Source: Williamsia sp. (lineage in GTDB: Bacteria > Actinomycetota > Actinomycetes > Mycobacteriales > Mycobacteriaceae). From it: a stretch of 64,000 nucleotides of DNA. Below the pieces are notes generated by a model, which worked only from the letters and a program-made list of their open reading frames with translations, ran no database searches and was not told the origin of the DNA. Of this stretch, positions 41,166-50,666 are shown one piece after another. The stretch covers positions 25,485-89,484 of the forward strand of contig NZ_JAEMTF010000008.1 in NCBI RefSeq assembly GCF_016462415.1, given 5' to 3'. Within the stretch, counting starts at the first letter, position 1. The number at the start of each line of letters is the position of its first letter. The position numbers and the translations under genes were made by a program.

Positions 41166-42767
41166 ATGACAGCGGTGAGATTGAAGAGAATCGCGGCGAT
41201 GGCCGGTGCACTGGTGATCAGTGCGGGCGTGCTGGCGGCATGTGGTGGATCGAGTTCGGACAGCAGCATGATCACGGTCAACGGCTCTGAGCCGGAGACC
41301 GGACTGATCACCACGACGACCAACGAGAACGGCGGTGGACGTATCGTCGACCGGCTGTTCACGGGTCTCTACTACTACGACGCCGACGGCAATCCGAAGC
41401 CGGCGATGGTCGACAAGCTCGACACGACCGACAACCAGAACTACACGATCACCATCAAGAAGGGGTGGAAGTTCACCGACGGTACGGAGGTGAAGGCGCG
41501 CAACTTCGTCGACGCCTGGAACTTCGGTGCCTACACCCCCAACGCCCAGAAGCAGCAGAGCTTCTTCGCACCCATCCAGGGTTACGACGATGTCTCCAGC
41601 GAGAACCCGACCGTGAAGACGATGTCGGGCCTGAAGGTCGTCGACGACTACACCTTCACCGTCGCGCTGAAGAACCCCGCGATCGACTTCAAGCTCGGTC
41701 TCGGGTTCACCCCGTTCAAGCCGCTGCCGGACGTCGCTTTCAAGGACATCAAGGCCTTCGGCGAGAACCCGGTCGGCAACGGCCCGTACAAGCTGCAGAG
41801 CTGGCAGCACAACGTGCAGGCGACGCTGGTCCCCAACGACACGTACCCGGGCGAGAACAAGGCCAAGAACAAGGGCCTGATCTTCAAGTTCTACCTCGAC
41901 TTCGATTCGGCCTACAGCGATCTGCAGTCGGGCAACCTCGACTTCCTCGACACCATCCCGGTCAGCGCCCTGCGCACCTACAAGCAGGACCTCGGGGACC
42001 GCGCGATCACGAAGGCGACCGCGCAGAACCAGACCGTCGACATCCCGTACACGATGCCGCACTTCTCCGGTGCCGAAGGTGTGCTTCGTCGCCAGGCGAT
42101 CTCGATGGCGATCGACCGCAAGCAGATCACGCAGAACATCTTCGCGGGATCACGTAACCCGGCTCGCGACTTCACCGCGAAGACCCTGCCGGGCTTCAAC
42201 GACAACCTGCCGAACTCGTCGAACCTGGACTACAACCCGACCAAGGCCGTGCAGTTGTGGAACCAGGCGAACGCGATCTCGCCGTGGAGTGGGAACTTCG
42301 TCCTCGCCTCCAATTACGATGGCGGGCACAAGGAGTGGATCGAGGCCGCGGCCAACAGCATCAAGAACGTGCTGAAGATCGACGCGCAGCCGGAGGCGAT
42401 CGCGACGTTCTCGCAGCTGCGCCAGCAGGTGAACGCACGCACGATCAAGACTGCGTTCCGTGCCGGATGGCAGGGTGACTACCCGTCGATGCTCGAGTTC
42501 CTCGAGCCGATTTTCGTGACCGGTGCCGGATCGAACGACACCGACTACTCGAACCCGGCGTTCGACGCGAAGCTGCGCGAGGCGGAGGCCCAGAAGACCA
42601 ACGAGGCCTCGTACCAGCTGACCGGTGAGGCGCAGTCCATCCTGCTCAACGACCTTCCCGCGATCCCGATGTGGGACTACGTCGCCAACGGCGGCGAGGG
42701 AGTCGGCGTGAGCGCGCCGATGACCTGGTCCGGTCTCGGCGATTTCGAGAACTTCACCAAGAGCTGA
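41166..42767 (+). CDS. dppA: Peptide ABC transporter substrate-binding protein
   Basis: Lipoprotein signal (VISAGVLAACGGSS), SBP_bac_5 domain: NGSEPETGLITTTTNENGGGRIVDRLFTGLYYYDADG. Confidence 0.92.
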   Translation: MTAVRLKRIAAMAGALVISAGVLAACGGSSSDSSMITVNGSEPETGLITTTTNENGGGRIVDRLFTGLYYYDADGNPKPAMVDKLDTTDNQNYTITIKKGWKFTDGTEVKARNFVDAWNFGAYTPNAQKQQSFFAPIQGYDDVSSENPTVKTMSGLKVVDDYTFTVALKNPAIDFKLGLGFTPFKPLPDVAFKDIKAFGENPVGNGPYKLQSWQHNVQATLVPNDTYPGENKAKNKGLIFKFYLDFDSAYSDLQSGNLDFLDTIPVSALRTYKQDLGDRAITKATAQNQTVDIPYTMPHFSGAEGVLRRQAISMAIDRKQITQNIFAGSRNPARDFTAKTLPGFNDNLPNSSNLDYNPTKAVQLWNQANAISPWSGNFVLASNYDGGHKEWIEAAANSIKNVLKIDAQPEAIATFSQLRQQVNARTIKTAFRAGWQGDYPSMLEFLEPIFVTGAGSNDTDYSNPAFDAKLREAEAQKTNEASYQLTGEAQSILLNDLPAIPMWDYVANGGEGVGVSAPMTWSGLGDFENFTKS

Positions 42768-42852
42768 CAACGCCACCGCACGTCCTCCCGCGCCCGGGCA
42801 TCGCCAGGGGCGCGGGAGGTCGCGGTGTTCTCGAGAAGGAAGTGACCGACTC

Positions 42853-43779
42853 ATGGTCTGGTACACCGTCCGGCGGATCCTGCAGCTGATCCCCGTGTTC
42901 TTCGGCGCCACGTTGCTGCTGTACTTCATGGTCTACAAGTTGCCCGGCGATCCCACCGCTGCCCTCGGTGGCGGACGCCCCCTCACCCCGGCGGTACGCG
43001 AGCAGATCCGGGAGCAGTACCACCTGAACGACAGCTTCTTCCAGCAGTACTGGATTTATCTGAAGGGCATCTTCACGTTCGATTTCGGTCAGTCGTTCTC
43101 CGGCCGACCCGTCCTCGACGTGATGCAGCAGACGTTCCCGACGACGATCAAGCTGGCGGTGATGGCGCTCATCATCGAGGCTGTGCTCGGCATCATCATC
43201 GGTGTCATCGCCGGTCTGCGTCGTGGTGGGCTCTTCGACTCCACGGTGTTGGTGGCCAGCCTGATCGTCATCGCCATCCCGATCTTCGTGCTGGGCTTCC
43301 TCGCGCAGTTCCTGATCGGGGTGAAGTGGGGCCTCGCGCCGGTGACCGTCGGGGGCAACACCTCCATCGGCAACCTGTTGCTGCCCGCGTTCGTGCTCGC
43401 GCTGGTGTCGATCGCCTACATCCTGCGGCTGACCCGGAACTCGGTGGCCGAGGTCGCCGGCGCCGACCACGTGCGCACGGCCACGGCCAAAGGCCTGGGA
43501 CGGCCCCGCGTCGTGACCGTGCACATCCTGCGCAACTCGCTCATCCCGGTCGTCACCTTCCTGGGCGCCGACCTCGGCGCGCTGATGGCCGGTGCGGTCG
43601 TCACCGAGGGCATCTTCAACATCAACGGGATCGGCCAGACTGTTTTCCGCAGTGTGCAGATCGGCGAGGCGCCGACGGTGGTCTCGATCGTCACCGTGCT
43701 CGTGCTGATCTATCTCATCGCCAACCTGGTGGTCGACCTTCTCTACGCCGTCATCGATCCGAGGATCCGCTATGCCTGA
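42853..43779 (+). CDS. dppB: Peptide ABC transporter permease
   Basis: DppB-type permease: LPGDPTAALGG..., YILRLTRNSVAEVAGADHVRTATAKGLGRPRVVTVHILRNSLIPVVTFLG. Confidence 0.93.
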   Translation: MVWYTVRRILQLIPVFFGATLLLYFMVYKLPGDPTAALGGGRPLTPAVREQIREQYHLNDSFFQQYWIYLKGIFTFDFGQSFSGRPVLDVMQQTFPTTIKLAVMALIIEAVLGIIIGVIAGLRRGGLFDSTVLVASLIVIAIPIFVLGFLAQFLIGVKWGLAPVTVGGNTSIGNLLLPAFVLALVSIAYILRLTRNSVAEVAGADHVRTATAKGLGRPRVVTVHILRNSLIPVVTFLGADLGALMAGAVVTEGIFNINGIGQTVFRSVQIGEAPTVVSIVTVLVLIYLIANLVVDLLYAVIDPRIRYA

Positions 43780-44743
43780 CCGTGTTCCGGAGGAATCCGG
43801 ACTCCCCAGCACCTACCCGCACCAGGACCGTTTCGTCGCCGGCGCATCGGAGGCCGAGGTTCTCGCGGTCGATGCCATCGACGACCGAGGATCGTCGGCC
43901 GGCTTCTGGAAGGGCGCGTGGATCGGTCTGCGTCGTCGGCCCCTCTTCATCATCTCCGGGGTGATGATCGTGCTGGTGGTGGTGATCTGCCTGTTCCCCG
44001 GGCTCTTCGCCCACCAGGACCCGCAACTCTGCCTCGGCTCGCTCAGCCTCCAGAAGCCCTCGGGCGGGCATTGGTTCGGTACCGATCTGCAGGGCTGCGA
44101 CATCTACGCACGCACCATCTACGGCGCGCGCGCATCGGTGGTGGTCGGTGTGGTGACCACGTTGATCGTCTTCGTCATCGGGACCGTCGCCGGCGTGCTG
44201 GCGGGGTTCTTCGGCGGATGGCTCGACGTGATCATCTCCCGCCTCACGGACATCTTCTTCGCGCTCCCGCTGATTCTCGCGGCCATCGTGATCATGCAGA
44301 TGTTCGCGCAGCGGAGCGTGTGGACCGTCGTCACGATCCTGGCGGTGTTCGGCTGGCCCCAGGTGGCGCGCATCGCGCGTGGTGCGACGATCTCCATCCG
44401 GGGTGAGGATTTCATCACCGCGGCAAAGTCGTTGGGCGCCTCGCGGATGCGCATCATCGTGGCCCACGTCATCCCCAACGCGCTCGGCCCGATCATCGTG
44501 ATCTGCACCATCAGCCTGGGTGTCTTCATCGTCACCGAGGCGACGTTGTCCTACCTCGGTATCGGCCTGCCCGCGACCAGCGTCTCGTGGGGCATCGACA
44601 TCGCCGCCGGACAGAGTCTCCTGCGCTCGGGGAACCCGATCCTGCTGTATCCCGCAGGTGCGCTCGCGCTCACAGTGCTCGCGTTCATCATGATGGGTGA
44701 CGCGCTGCGCGACGCCCTCGACCCGAAGGCGCGCACCCGATGA
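43772..44743 (+). CDS. dppC: Peptide ABC transporter permease
   Basis: DppC-type permease: FGTDLQGCDIYARTIYGARASVVVGVV..., EDFITAAKSLGASRMRIIVAHVIPNALGP. Confidence 0.93.
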   Translation: MPDRVPEESGLPSTYPHQDRFVAGASEAEVLAVDAIDDRGSSAGFWKGAWIGLRRRPLFIISGVMIVLVVVICLFPGLFAHQDPQLCLGSLSLQKPSGGHWFGTDLQGCDIYARTIYGARASVVVGVVTTLIVFVIGTVAGVLAGFFGGWLDVIISRLTDIFFALPLILAAIVIMQMFAQRSVWTVVTILAVFGWPQVARIARGATISIRGEDFITAAKSLGASRMRIIVAHVIPNALGPIIVICTISLGVFIVTEATLSYLGIGLPATSVSWGIDIAAGQSLLRSGNPILLYPAGALALTVLAFIMMGDALRDALDPKARTR

Positions 44744-46419
44744 CCGAACCGAACACCGCCGCCACACCACTGCTCCAGGTCACCGACCTCGCGGTCTCGT
44801 TCGGTGACACCGAGGCCGTCTCGGGGATCAACCTGACCATCTATCCGGGCCAGACGGTCGCGATCGTCGGCGAGTCGGGCTCCGGCAAGACGACCACCGC
44901 CAACGCGGTGCTCAACCTGCTGCCCGGCGCCGGCCATGTCACCCGCGGCAGCATCACCTTCGACGGTCAGGAACTCACGACCGCGTCGAAGAAGGACGTC
45001 GACGCGTTGCGCGGATCGTCGATCGGCCTGGTTCCCCAGGACCCGATGTCGAACCTGAACCCGTTGTGGAAGGTCGGGTTCCAGGTCCGCGAGGCGATCG
45101 AGGCCAACAACGTCGCCAAGGGGGCCGCTGCCAAGAAGCGAGCGGCCGAGTTGCTGACCGAGGCGGGTATGCGCGACGCCGAATCGCGGATGAACCAGTA
45201 TCCGCACGAGTTCTCCGGCGGCATGCGTCAGCGCGCGCTGATCGCCATCGGACTGGCGTGCCGACCGAAACTGCTGGTGGCCGATGAGCCGACGTCTGCG
45301 CTCGACGTCACGGTCCAGCGGCAGATCCTCGACCACCTCGAGGGGCTGACGAAGGAACTGGGCACGTCGGTCCTGCTGATCACCCATGATCTCGGCCTGG
45401 CCGCCGAGCGAGCGTCGCATCTCGTGGTCATGTACCGCGGCAAGGTGGTGGAGTCGGGTCCGGCCCGCGACATCCTGCGCGACCCGCAGCACGAGTACAC
45501 CAAGCGTCTCGTCGCGTCGGCGCCGTCGCTGGCGTCCAAGCGGCTGACCGCCAAGGCCGCGCGCGCCGAGATCGTCGAGCAGGCGGTGGAGGTCGCCGAC
45601 GAGATCAAGCCGTCCGACTCCGACAACACCGTCCTCGTCGTCGACCACCTCACCAAGGTCTTCCCCATTCGCGGCGGCGCGCCGTGGAAGTCGAAGAGCC
45701 TGACCGCGGTCGACGACGTCTCGTTCTCGATCCGCCGCGGCACCACCACCGCCGTCGTCGGCGAGTCGGGCTCGGGCAAGTCGACCGTCGCGCAGATGGT
45801 CCTGGCGCTGCTGGCGCCGACCAGCGGGTCGGTGACCTTCGACGGTGACGACGTCACGAGCTTCAAGGGCAAGAGTGCGCTGGCGTTCCGCCGACGGGTC
45901 CAGCCCATCTTCCAGAACCCGTACGGGTCCATCGACCCGCTGTTCTCGATCTACCGGGTGGTGGAGGAACCGCTGCGCATCCACGGCATCGGATCGGCCA
46001 AGGAGCGTGAGGCGCGCGTCCGGGATCTGCTCGACAAGGTCGCGCTGCCGTCGTCGGTGATGAAGCGGTTCCCGAACGAACTGTCCGGCGGTCAGCGACA
46101 GCGCGTGGCGATCGCCCGGGCGCTGGCACTCGACCCCGAGCTGATCGTCTGCGACGAGGCGGTCTCGGCGCTCGACGTGCTGGTCCAGGCGCAGATCCTC
46201 GGGTTGCTGAACGACCTCCAGGGGGAGTTGGGCCTGACGTACCTGTTCATCACCCACGACCTCGCCGTCGTGAAGCAGATCGCCGACAACGTCGTCGTCA
46301 TGGAGCAGGGCAAGGTGGTCGAGCAGGCCGCGACCGACACGGTCTTCGACAAACCGTCGCAGGACTACACCCGCAAGCTGCTCGACGCGATTCCCGGGGC
46401 ATCGATCGTCACCACCTAG
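44740..46419 (+). CDS. dppD: Peptide ABC transporter, fused double ATPase
   Basis: Two Walker A (GESGSGKTTTANA, GESGSGKSTVAQM) and two signature motifs (FSGGMRQRALIA, LSGGQRQRVAIA). Confidence 0.95.
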   Translation: MTEPNTAATPLLQVTDLAVSFGDTEAVSGINLTIYPGQTVAIVGESGSGKTTTANAVLNLLPGAGHVTRGSITFDGQELTTASKKDVDALRGSSIGLVPQDPMSNLNPLWKVGFQVREAIEANNVAKGAAAKKRAAELLTEAGMRDAESRMNQYPHEFSGGMRQRALIAIGLACRPKLLVADEPTSALDVTVQRQILDHLEGLTKELGTSVLLITHDLGLAAERASHLVVMYRGKVVESGPARDILRDPQHEYTKRLVASAPSLASKRLTAKAARAEIVEQAVEVADEIKPSDSDNTVLVVDHLTKVFPIRGGAPWKSKSLTAVDDVSFSIRRGTTTAVVGESGSGKSTVAQMVLALLAPTSGSVTFDGDDVTSFKGKSALAFRRRVQPIFQNPYGSIDPLFSIYRVVEEPLRIHGIGSAKEREARVRDLLDKVALPSSVMKRFPNELSGGQRQRVAIARALALDPELIVCDEAVSALDVLVQAQILGLLNDLQGELGLTYLFITHDLAVVKQIADNVVVMEQGKVVEQAATDTVFDKPSQDYTRKLLDAIPGASIVTT

Positions 46420-46464
46420 CGGCGGTGGTCGGCACCGATCTCGTCGGCCCTAGGCTGGTCGGTT

Positions 46465-47214
46465 GTGACCACCGATCCGCTCGCACCGCTGTTGGACCTG
46501 CCCGGCGTCGCCGCTGCCGCGGACGAGGCGCGTGACGCGCTGAGCTCGGTGCACCGGCATCCGGTGAACATGCGCGGGTGGTTGGACACCTCGACCGAGG
46601 CGTCCTGGCGAACCGCGCACTCCTCGGCGGGTATCGAGGGCGTAGCAGGCTCCCTGCGACGCGACGAGGACGTCGACGACCCGGTGCTCGCCGGCGCCAT
46701 GCGTGTCGCGTTGGCCCTGACCGGTGACTCCCTCGATCAGCTCGTCTCGGTGTGGACGCGGGCGCCGCTGCAGGCGCTGGCACGGCTGCACCTGCTGGTC
46801 GCGGCCGACCTCGTCACCGATCCCGACACCCTCGGCCGACCACGGACCGACCCGCACGTCTCGCAACGACTGGACATGCTCGCGCAGCTGATCGCCGGCG
46901 GCACCTCGGTCGCGGCGCCGGTGCTCGCCGGCGTCGTCCACGGGGAGTTGCTGACCCTCGCCCCGTTCACGACCGGCAACGGCGTGGTCGCCCGCGCCGC
47001 CGCGCGACTGGTCGCGGCATCGACCGGACTCGATCCGCACAGTCTCGGGGTGCCGGAGGTGACCTGGCTGCGCCGCATCGACGAATACCGCGCGGCCGCA
47101 ATCGGCTTCGGCACCGGAACCGGCGACGGCGTTCGAGAATGGTTGATCCTGCACTGTGCCGCACTGACCGCAGGGGCGACCGAGGCCCGGTCGATCGCCG
47201 ACGCCCGCCGCTGA
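46465..47214 (+). CDS. Degenerate Fic-domain-like protein (Rv3662c-like)
   Basis: LAPFTTGNGVVARAAARL resembles HPFxxGNGRxxR but with catalytic His replaced; SSAGIEG Fic_N-like motif. Confidence 0.65.
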   Translation: MTTDPLAPLLDLPGVAAAADEARDALSSVHRHPVNMRGWLDTSTEASWRTAHSSAGIEGVAGSLRRDEDVDDPVLAGAMRVALALTGDSLDQLVSVWTRAPLQALARLHLLVAADLVTDPDTLGRPRTDPHVSQRLDMLAQLIAGGTSVAAPVLAGVVHGELLTLAPFTTGNGVVARAAARLVAASTGLDPHSLGVPEVTWLRRIDEYRAAAIGFGTGTGDGVREWLILHCAALTAGATEARSIADARR

Positions 47215-47274
47215 CCATTCCGGCGTCGAAACACCTGTGCGATCAGCCAACTGACCGACCATGGTGGGCACATA

Positions 47275-47571
47275 AATGCGGGCGACCGATGATCGCGAAG
47301 ATCATTCGGCCGCCCGCCGAGCACGGATCACTGGTTACCAAGCGTGCTGATCGGGTTGCGTGGGTGGCCTCGGCGATTGGTCGCGTTGTGATGAACGCGC
47401 CGTCCCACCCAAGGTCCGACGCTCTCGTCACTTCCGCAATGTCGCAGGCCCGCAACACTTGTGCCTCTCGCGGCGTGCTCCGCGTGGGTGCTCGGTGTCC
47501 GTGCTGGGAAGTGCCCGCCCGGGGGGCCACTTCTTCTCTTCCGAGGTGGCCTTTGCCGTTCGTACTTCCGT
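47275..47571 (-). ncRNA. Ms1/MTS2823-like small RNA (predicted)
   Basis: Located between Rv3662c-like and Rv3661-like genes; TTGATG-17 nt-TAGAAA promoter at 47606-47578 (minus) and a strong terminator hairpin at 47279-47316 give about 297 nt; no convincing ORF. Confidence 0.6.
47279..47316 (-). terminator. Long hairpin followed by short T-rich tail on minus strand
   Basis: CGGGCGGCCGAATGATC/GATCATCGGTCGCCCG, about 16 bp with one bulge, then CATTTATG. Confidence 0.7.
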
Positions 47572-47577
47572 GCTCTC

Positions 47578-47606
47578 TTTCTACACCGTGACGTCGGTCA
47601 CATCAA
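47578..47606 (-). promoter_or_regulatory. Predicted promoter of Ms1-like RNA with overlapping CRP-type site (47587-47602)
   Basis: Minus strand TTGATG-TGACCGACGTCACGGTG-TAGAAA; TGTGA-CCGACG-TCACG inside. Confidence 0.5.
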
Positions 47607-47668
47607 GAGGTGAACGGCAACGATTCGGTGGTCAGTCGAAAACTGTTGTGTAACAGAGCAGGACACGA

Positions 47669-48520
47669 TCATCGTCCACGAGTGCGGTGCACGATCGCGT
47701 AGGTGATGCCGCCCGCCACCGCGGCGCCCACACCGACGGCCGCAGCGCCGGTCACCGTGGTGCGCGACGGTGCGCCCGGGATCCGTTCACGCAGCGAGAC
47801 GGGCCGGTTGAAGGACAGGACGGGCCATCCGTTGGCCGCCGCGGCCTTGCGCAGCGAACGGTCGGGGTTGACCGCGGTCGGGTGGCCGACGACCTCGAGC
47901 ATCGGCAGATCGGTGATCGAATCCGAGTACGCGAAGCACAGATCGAGGTCGTATCCGCGTTCCGCGGCGATCTCGCGGATGGCGGTCCGCTTGCCCTCGC
48001 CGTAGCAGTAGAAGTCGACCTCGCCGGAGTACTTGCCGTCGACGACCTGCATCCGGCTCGCCACCGAGGTGTCGACGCCGAGCATCTCGCCGATGGGTTC
48101 GACGATCTCACTGCCCGATGCCGACACGATCACGACGTCGTGTCCGCGTGCGCGATGGCCGGCGATGAGCTCGGCCGCCTCGGCGAAGACCAGCGGGTCG
48201 ACGATGTCGTGCAGCGTCTCGGCGACGATCGTGCGGACCTGGTCGACGTCCCATCCCGCGCACATCTGGGTCACGTGCTTACGGAGTCGCTCGACCTGGT
48301 CTGCGTCGGCCGCGGTCAGCAGGAACAGAAACTGTGCGTAACTGGATTTGAGTACCGAACGTCGGTTGATCAGCCCCTCGTCGAAAAAGGGTCGTGAGAA
48401 TGCCAAGGTGCTCGACTTGGCGATTATCGTTTTATCGAGATCGAAGAATGCGGCCACGGGAGTTTCGCTTCTCTGAGCACTCCGGTCACCCGTGGGTGAA
48501 CCCGGCGGCGGGGTCGTCAC
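47669..48520 (-). CDS. HAD-IB family phosphatase (Rv3661-like)
   Basis: AAFFDLDKTIIAKSS, VIVSASGSEIVEPIGEMLGVD, CFAYSDSITDLPMLEVVGHPTAVNPD. Confidence 0.92.
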   Translation of the reverse strand: MTTPPPGSPTGDRSAQRSETPVAAFFDLDKTIIAKSSTLAFSRPFFDEGLINRRSVLKSSYAQFLFLLTAADADQVERLRKHVTQMCAGWDVDQVRTIVAETLHDIVDPLVFAEAAELIAGHRARGHDVVIVSASGSEIVEPIGEMLGVDTSVASRMQVVDGKYSGEVDFYCYGEGKRTAIREIAAERGYDLDLCFAYSDSITDLPMLEVVGHPTAVNPDRSLRKAAAANGWPVLSFNRPVSLRERIPGAPSRTTVTGAAAVGVGAAVAGGITYAIVHRTRGR

Positions 48521-48695
48521 GGCATCAGCCTACGTCGGGGGCTGTGCGGACGTGTGGACTCGGACAGGCGTGCGATCTCGAACGACAAACCGACAGGTCA
48601 GCCGCCATAAACTACCCACGGGTAACAAGATGGTTGAACTTGCAATCATCCTGGGGACGGTGTGTATAGTCATAGTCACCCGGTTCATCCGGGGC

Positions 48696-48763
48696 TTTCA
48701 GCCCGACCCCCCGGGGCTGAAACGCGACGACCCTGGCCTCCTCCCCCCCTGGCCGGGGTCGTC
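48696..48763 (+). other. Two tandem GC-rich hairpins in the leader between the HAD gene and ssd
   Basis: TTTCAGCCC/GGGCTGAAA (48696-48704/48714-48722) and GACGACCCTGGCC/GGCCGGGGTCGTC (48726-48738/48751-48763). Confidence 0.6.
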
Positions 48764-48970
48764 CCCATTTCCGGACCTTTTCGTGTGTCCCCATTCCGAA
48801 CGCACGGCCTGTTTAACCGCATTCGCCGACCAGGTCGTTTTCCGCTCTTTCGGCATATTTGTGCACAGTTGTTCTCCGACTCGCAGAATGCGGTGATCGA
48901 AGCTGGTTTCGGGGCGAACGGTCGCCCTCTCCGACCACCATCGACCCCATGAGCGATCACGTACTGGTTC

Positions 48971-49648
48971 ATGGTGGGCGACGATCTCGCCGACGATGTG
49001 GCCCGCTGCGCAGCCGCGGCCGGCTATCAGATCCTGACCGCGCAACCCGACACCTGTCGTCGGGCGTGGTCGGACTGTCTCGCGGTCGTCGTCGACGTGC
49101 AGGCCGCCGCGGAGCTGGCAGGCCTGGGCTGGCCGCGTCGCGCCGGTGTCCTGGTGGTCGGTGCGGGAGAGGTCGATCCGCAGCTGTGGCGGTCGGCGCT
49201 GACGCTGGGCGCCCATGACGGGTATCTCCTTCCGGAGCAGGAACACGACGTGGTCGGGGCTCTGAGTCGCCTTCGCGCGCCTCGCAGTCCCGCGGGAGCG
49301 GTGGTCGCATGCCTCGGTGGCCACGGCGGTGCGGGCGCGTCGGTGCTCGCTGCGGCGATCGCGATGCGTGCGGCCGGTGAGTTCTCGGGGACGACGCTGC
49401 TGCTCGACGTCGACGAGCTGGGCGGTGGCGTCGACCTCCTGCTCGGCATCGAGGACACGTCCGGACTGCGATGGCCCGATCTGACACTGGAGAGCGGACA
49501 CGTGTTCGCCGACAGTCTGCACGCTGCGCTACCGAGGGTGGGGACGGATCTCGCCGTGCTGTGCCCGCGTCGCGGGGACGTGCGGCCGGTCGGTGTCGAG
49601 GCGGTGACGTCGGTCATCGACGCCGGCAAGACGACATCCGGGCTATGA
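48971..49648 (+). pseudogene. ssd: Septum-site-determining protein Ssd (CpaE/MinD-like), 3' truncated at island junction
   Basis: GGHGGAGASVLAAAIAMRA deviant Walker A, LLLDVDELGGGVDLLLG; homologous sequence stops after TSVIDAG near 49627. Confidence 0.8.
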
Positions 49649-49724
49649 AACGATTCAACGGTGACAGCCACTGAGCGTGTCGGCATGTCGTAAGAATTTC
49701 GCAAGGCCGCGACGGAGCCGGGTT

Positions 49725-49985
49725 AGGCTTCGGTCGCACGAGCAAGACTACAGAGACCTCGCTGAACGGCAGGGCTGGCAAGTCGCGAAAGTGTATGTCG
49801 GCGAAGATATTTCGGCCTACAGCGGCAAGGTGAGGTCGCAGTATCAGCAGCTGTTGAACGATATTGCGGCAAAGGCAATCACGGGCGTGGTGGCTTGGGC
49901 CCGGACTGATTGCATCGGTCGCCGACCGAACTCGAAACCTACATCTCGCTGGTGGAGGGTGGGCAGATTACGACGCCTCCACCAG
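49725..49985 (+). pseudogene. Large serine recombinase remnant
   Basis: QDYRDLAERQGWQVAKVYVGEDISAYSGKVRSQYQQLLNDIAAKAITGVVAWARTD, then frameshift, then LHRSPTELETYISLVEGGQITT. Confidence 0.8.
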
Positions 49986-50294
49986 CCATTGCGCGGTGCA
50001 TGCGCACTCCAGCGCTTGCCGCACCAGCGGCATGATGAATATGGGCGGGTATTCCCTCAGAAGCAGGGATCGGGCGGCGCCTGAGCACTGGGTCGTTTCA
50101 TTCGCAAGGGCGTGAACGGCGATAGAGACCGCGTCGCCTCGGTGGTGGCTGACGAGCACCATGTCCGGCTTGTCATCGCGGGTGTACGACGCGCATTGCT
50201 TGCAGAGTTGGTTGATGATGCCCAGTAGTTCGTCGGCAATGGCGGGAACTTCGTCTTTGAGCACAAGTGGTACTTTAGCGACGTAAACGGGCAT
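49968..50294 (-). pseudogene. Fragment of a hypothetical protein, abutting the recombinase remnant
   Basis: ORF MPVYVAKVPLVLKDEVPAIADELLGIINQLCKQCASYT...MPLVRQALECACTAQWLVEAS ends at the recombinase junction. Confidence 0.4.
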
Positions 50295-50666
50295 TCGTTG
50301 TGCGGGAAAGCAGTCGATAAACTGTTGGTCTCATTGCGCGTGAGCGGATAGCCTCGTTGGCTTACGGAGTATCGGTGAGGCAGAGCGAGAGCGAGACAGC
50401 TATGAGCGCGGCAATGGACGACCCGTACGACGGTCGTAGCCGTACGGAATAGGAGCGGATGCTCAAGGCGAAGCTACGTCCGGGAGTGATCCGATCTACG
50501 CCCGCGTTTGCGGGCCTTTACCAGATCGCTCACGAAATAATCGAGCGGACTGTTTTCGAACAAGTCCATGATTTTTTTAGCGTGGGTTGGACGAGAATGG
50601 AATGAACTACGACGAGGCGGCCCATCGTACGAGCGTTCTAGATCGAAAGACGTCGACAGGCAAACC

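Noticed and set aside
44551-46257. 568-aa minus-strand ORF opposite the fused dppD
   Set aside because: Antisense shadow ORF; the plus strand has two complete ABC ATPase motif sets
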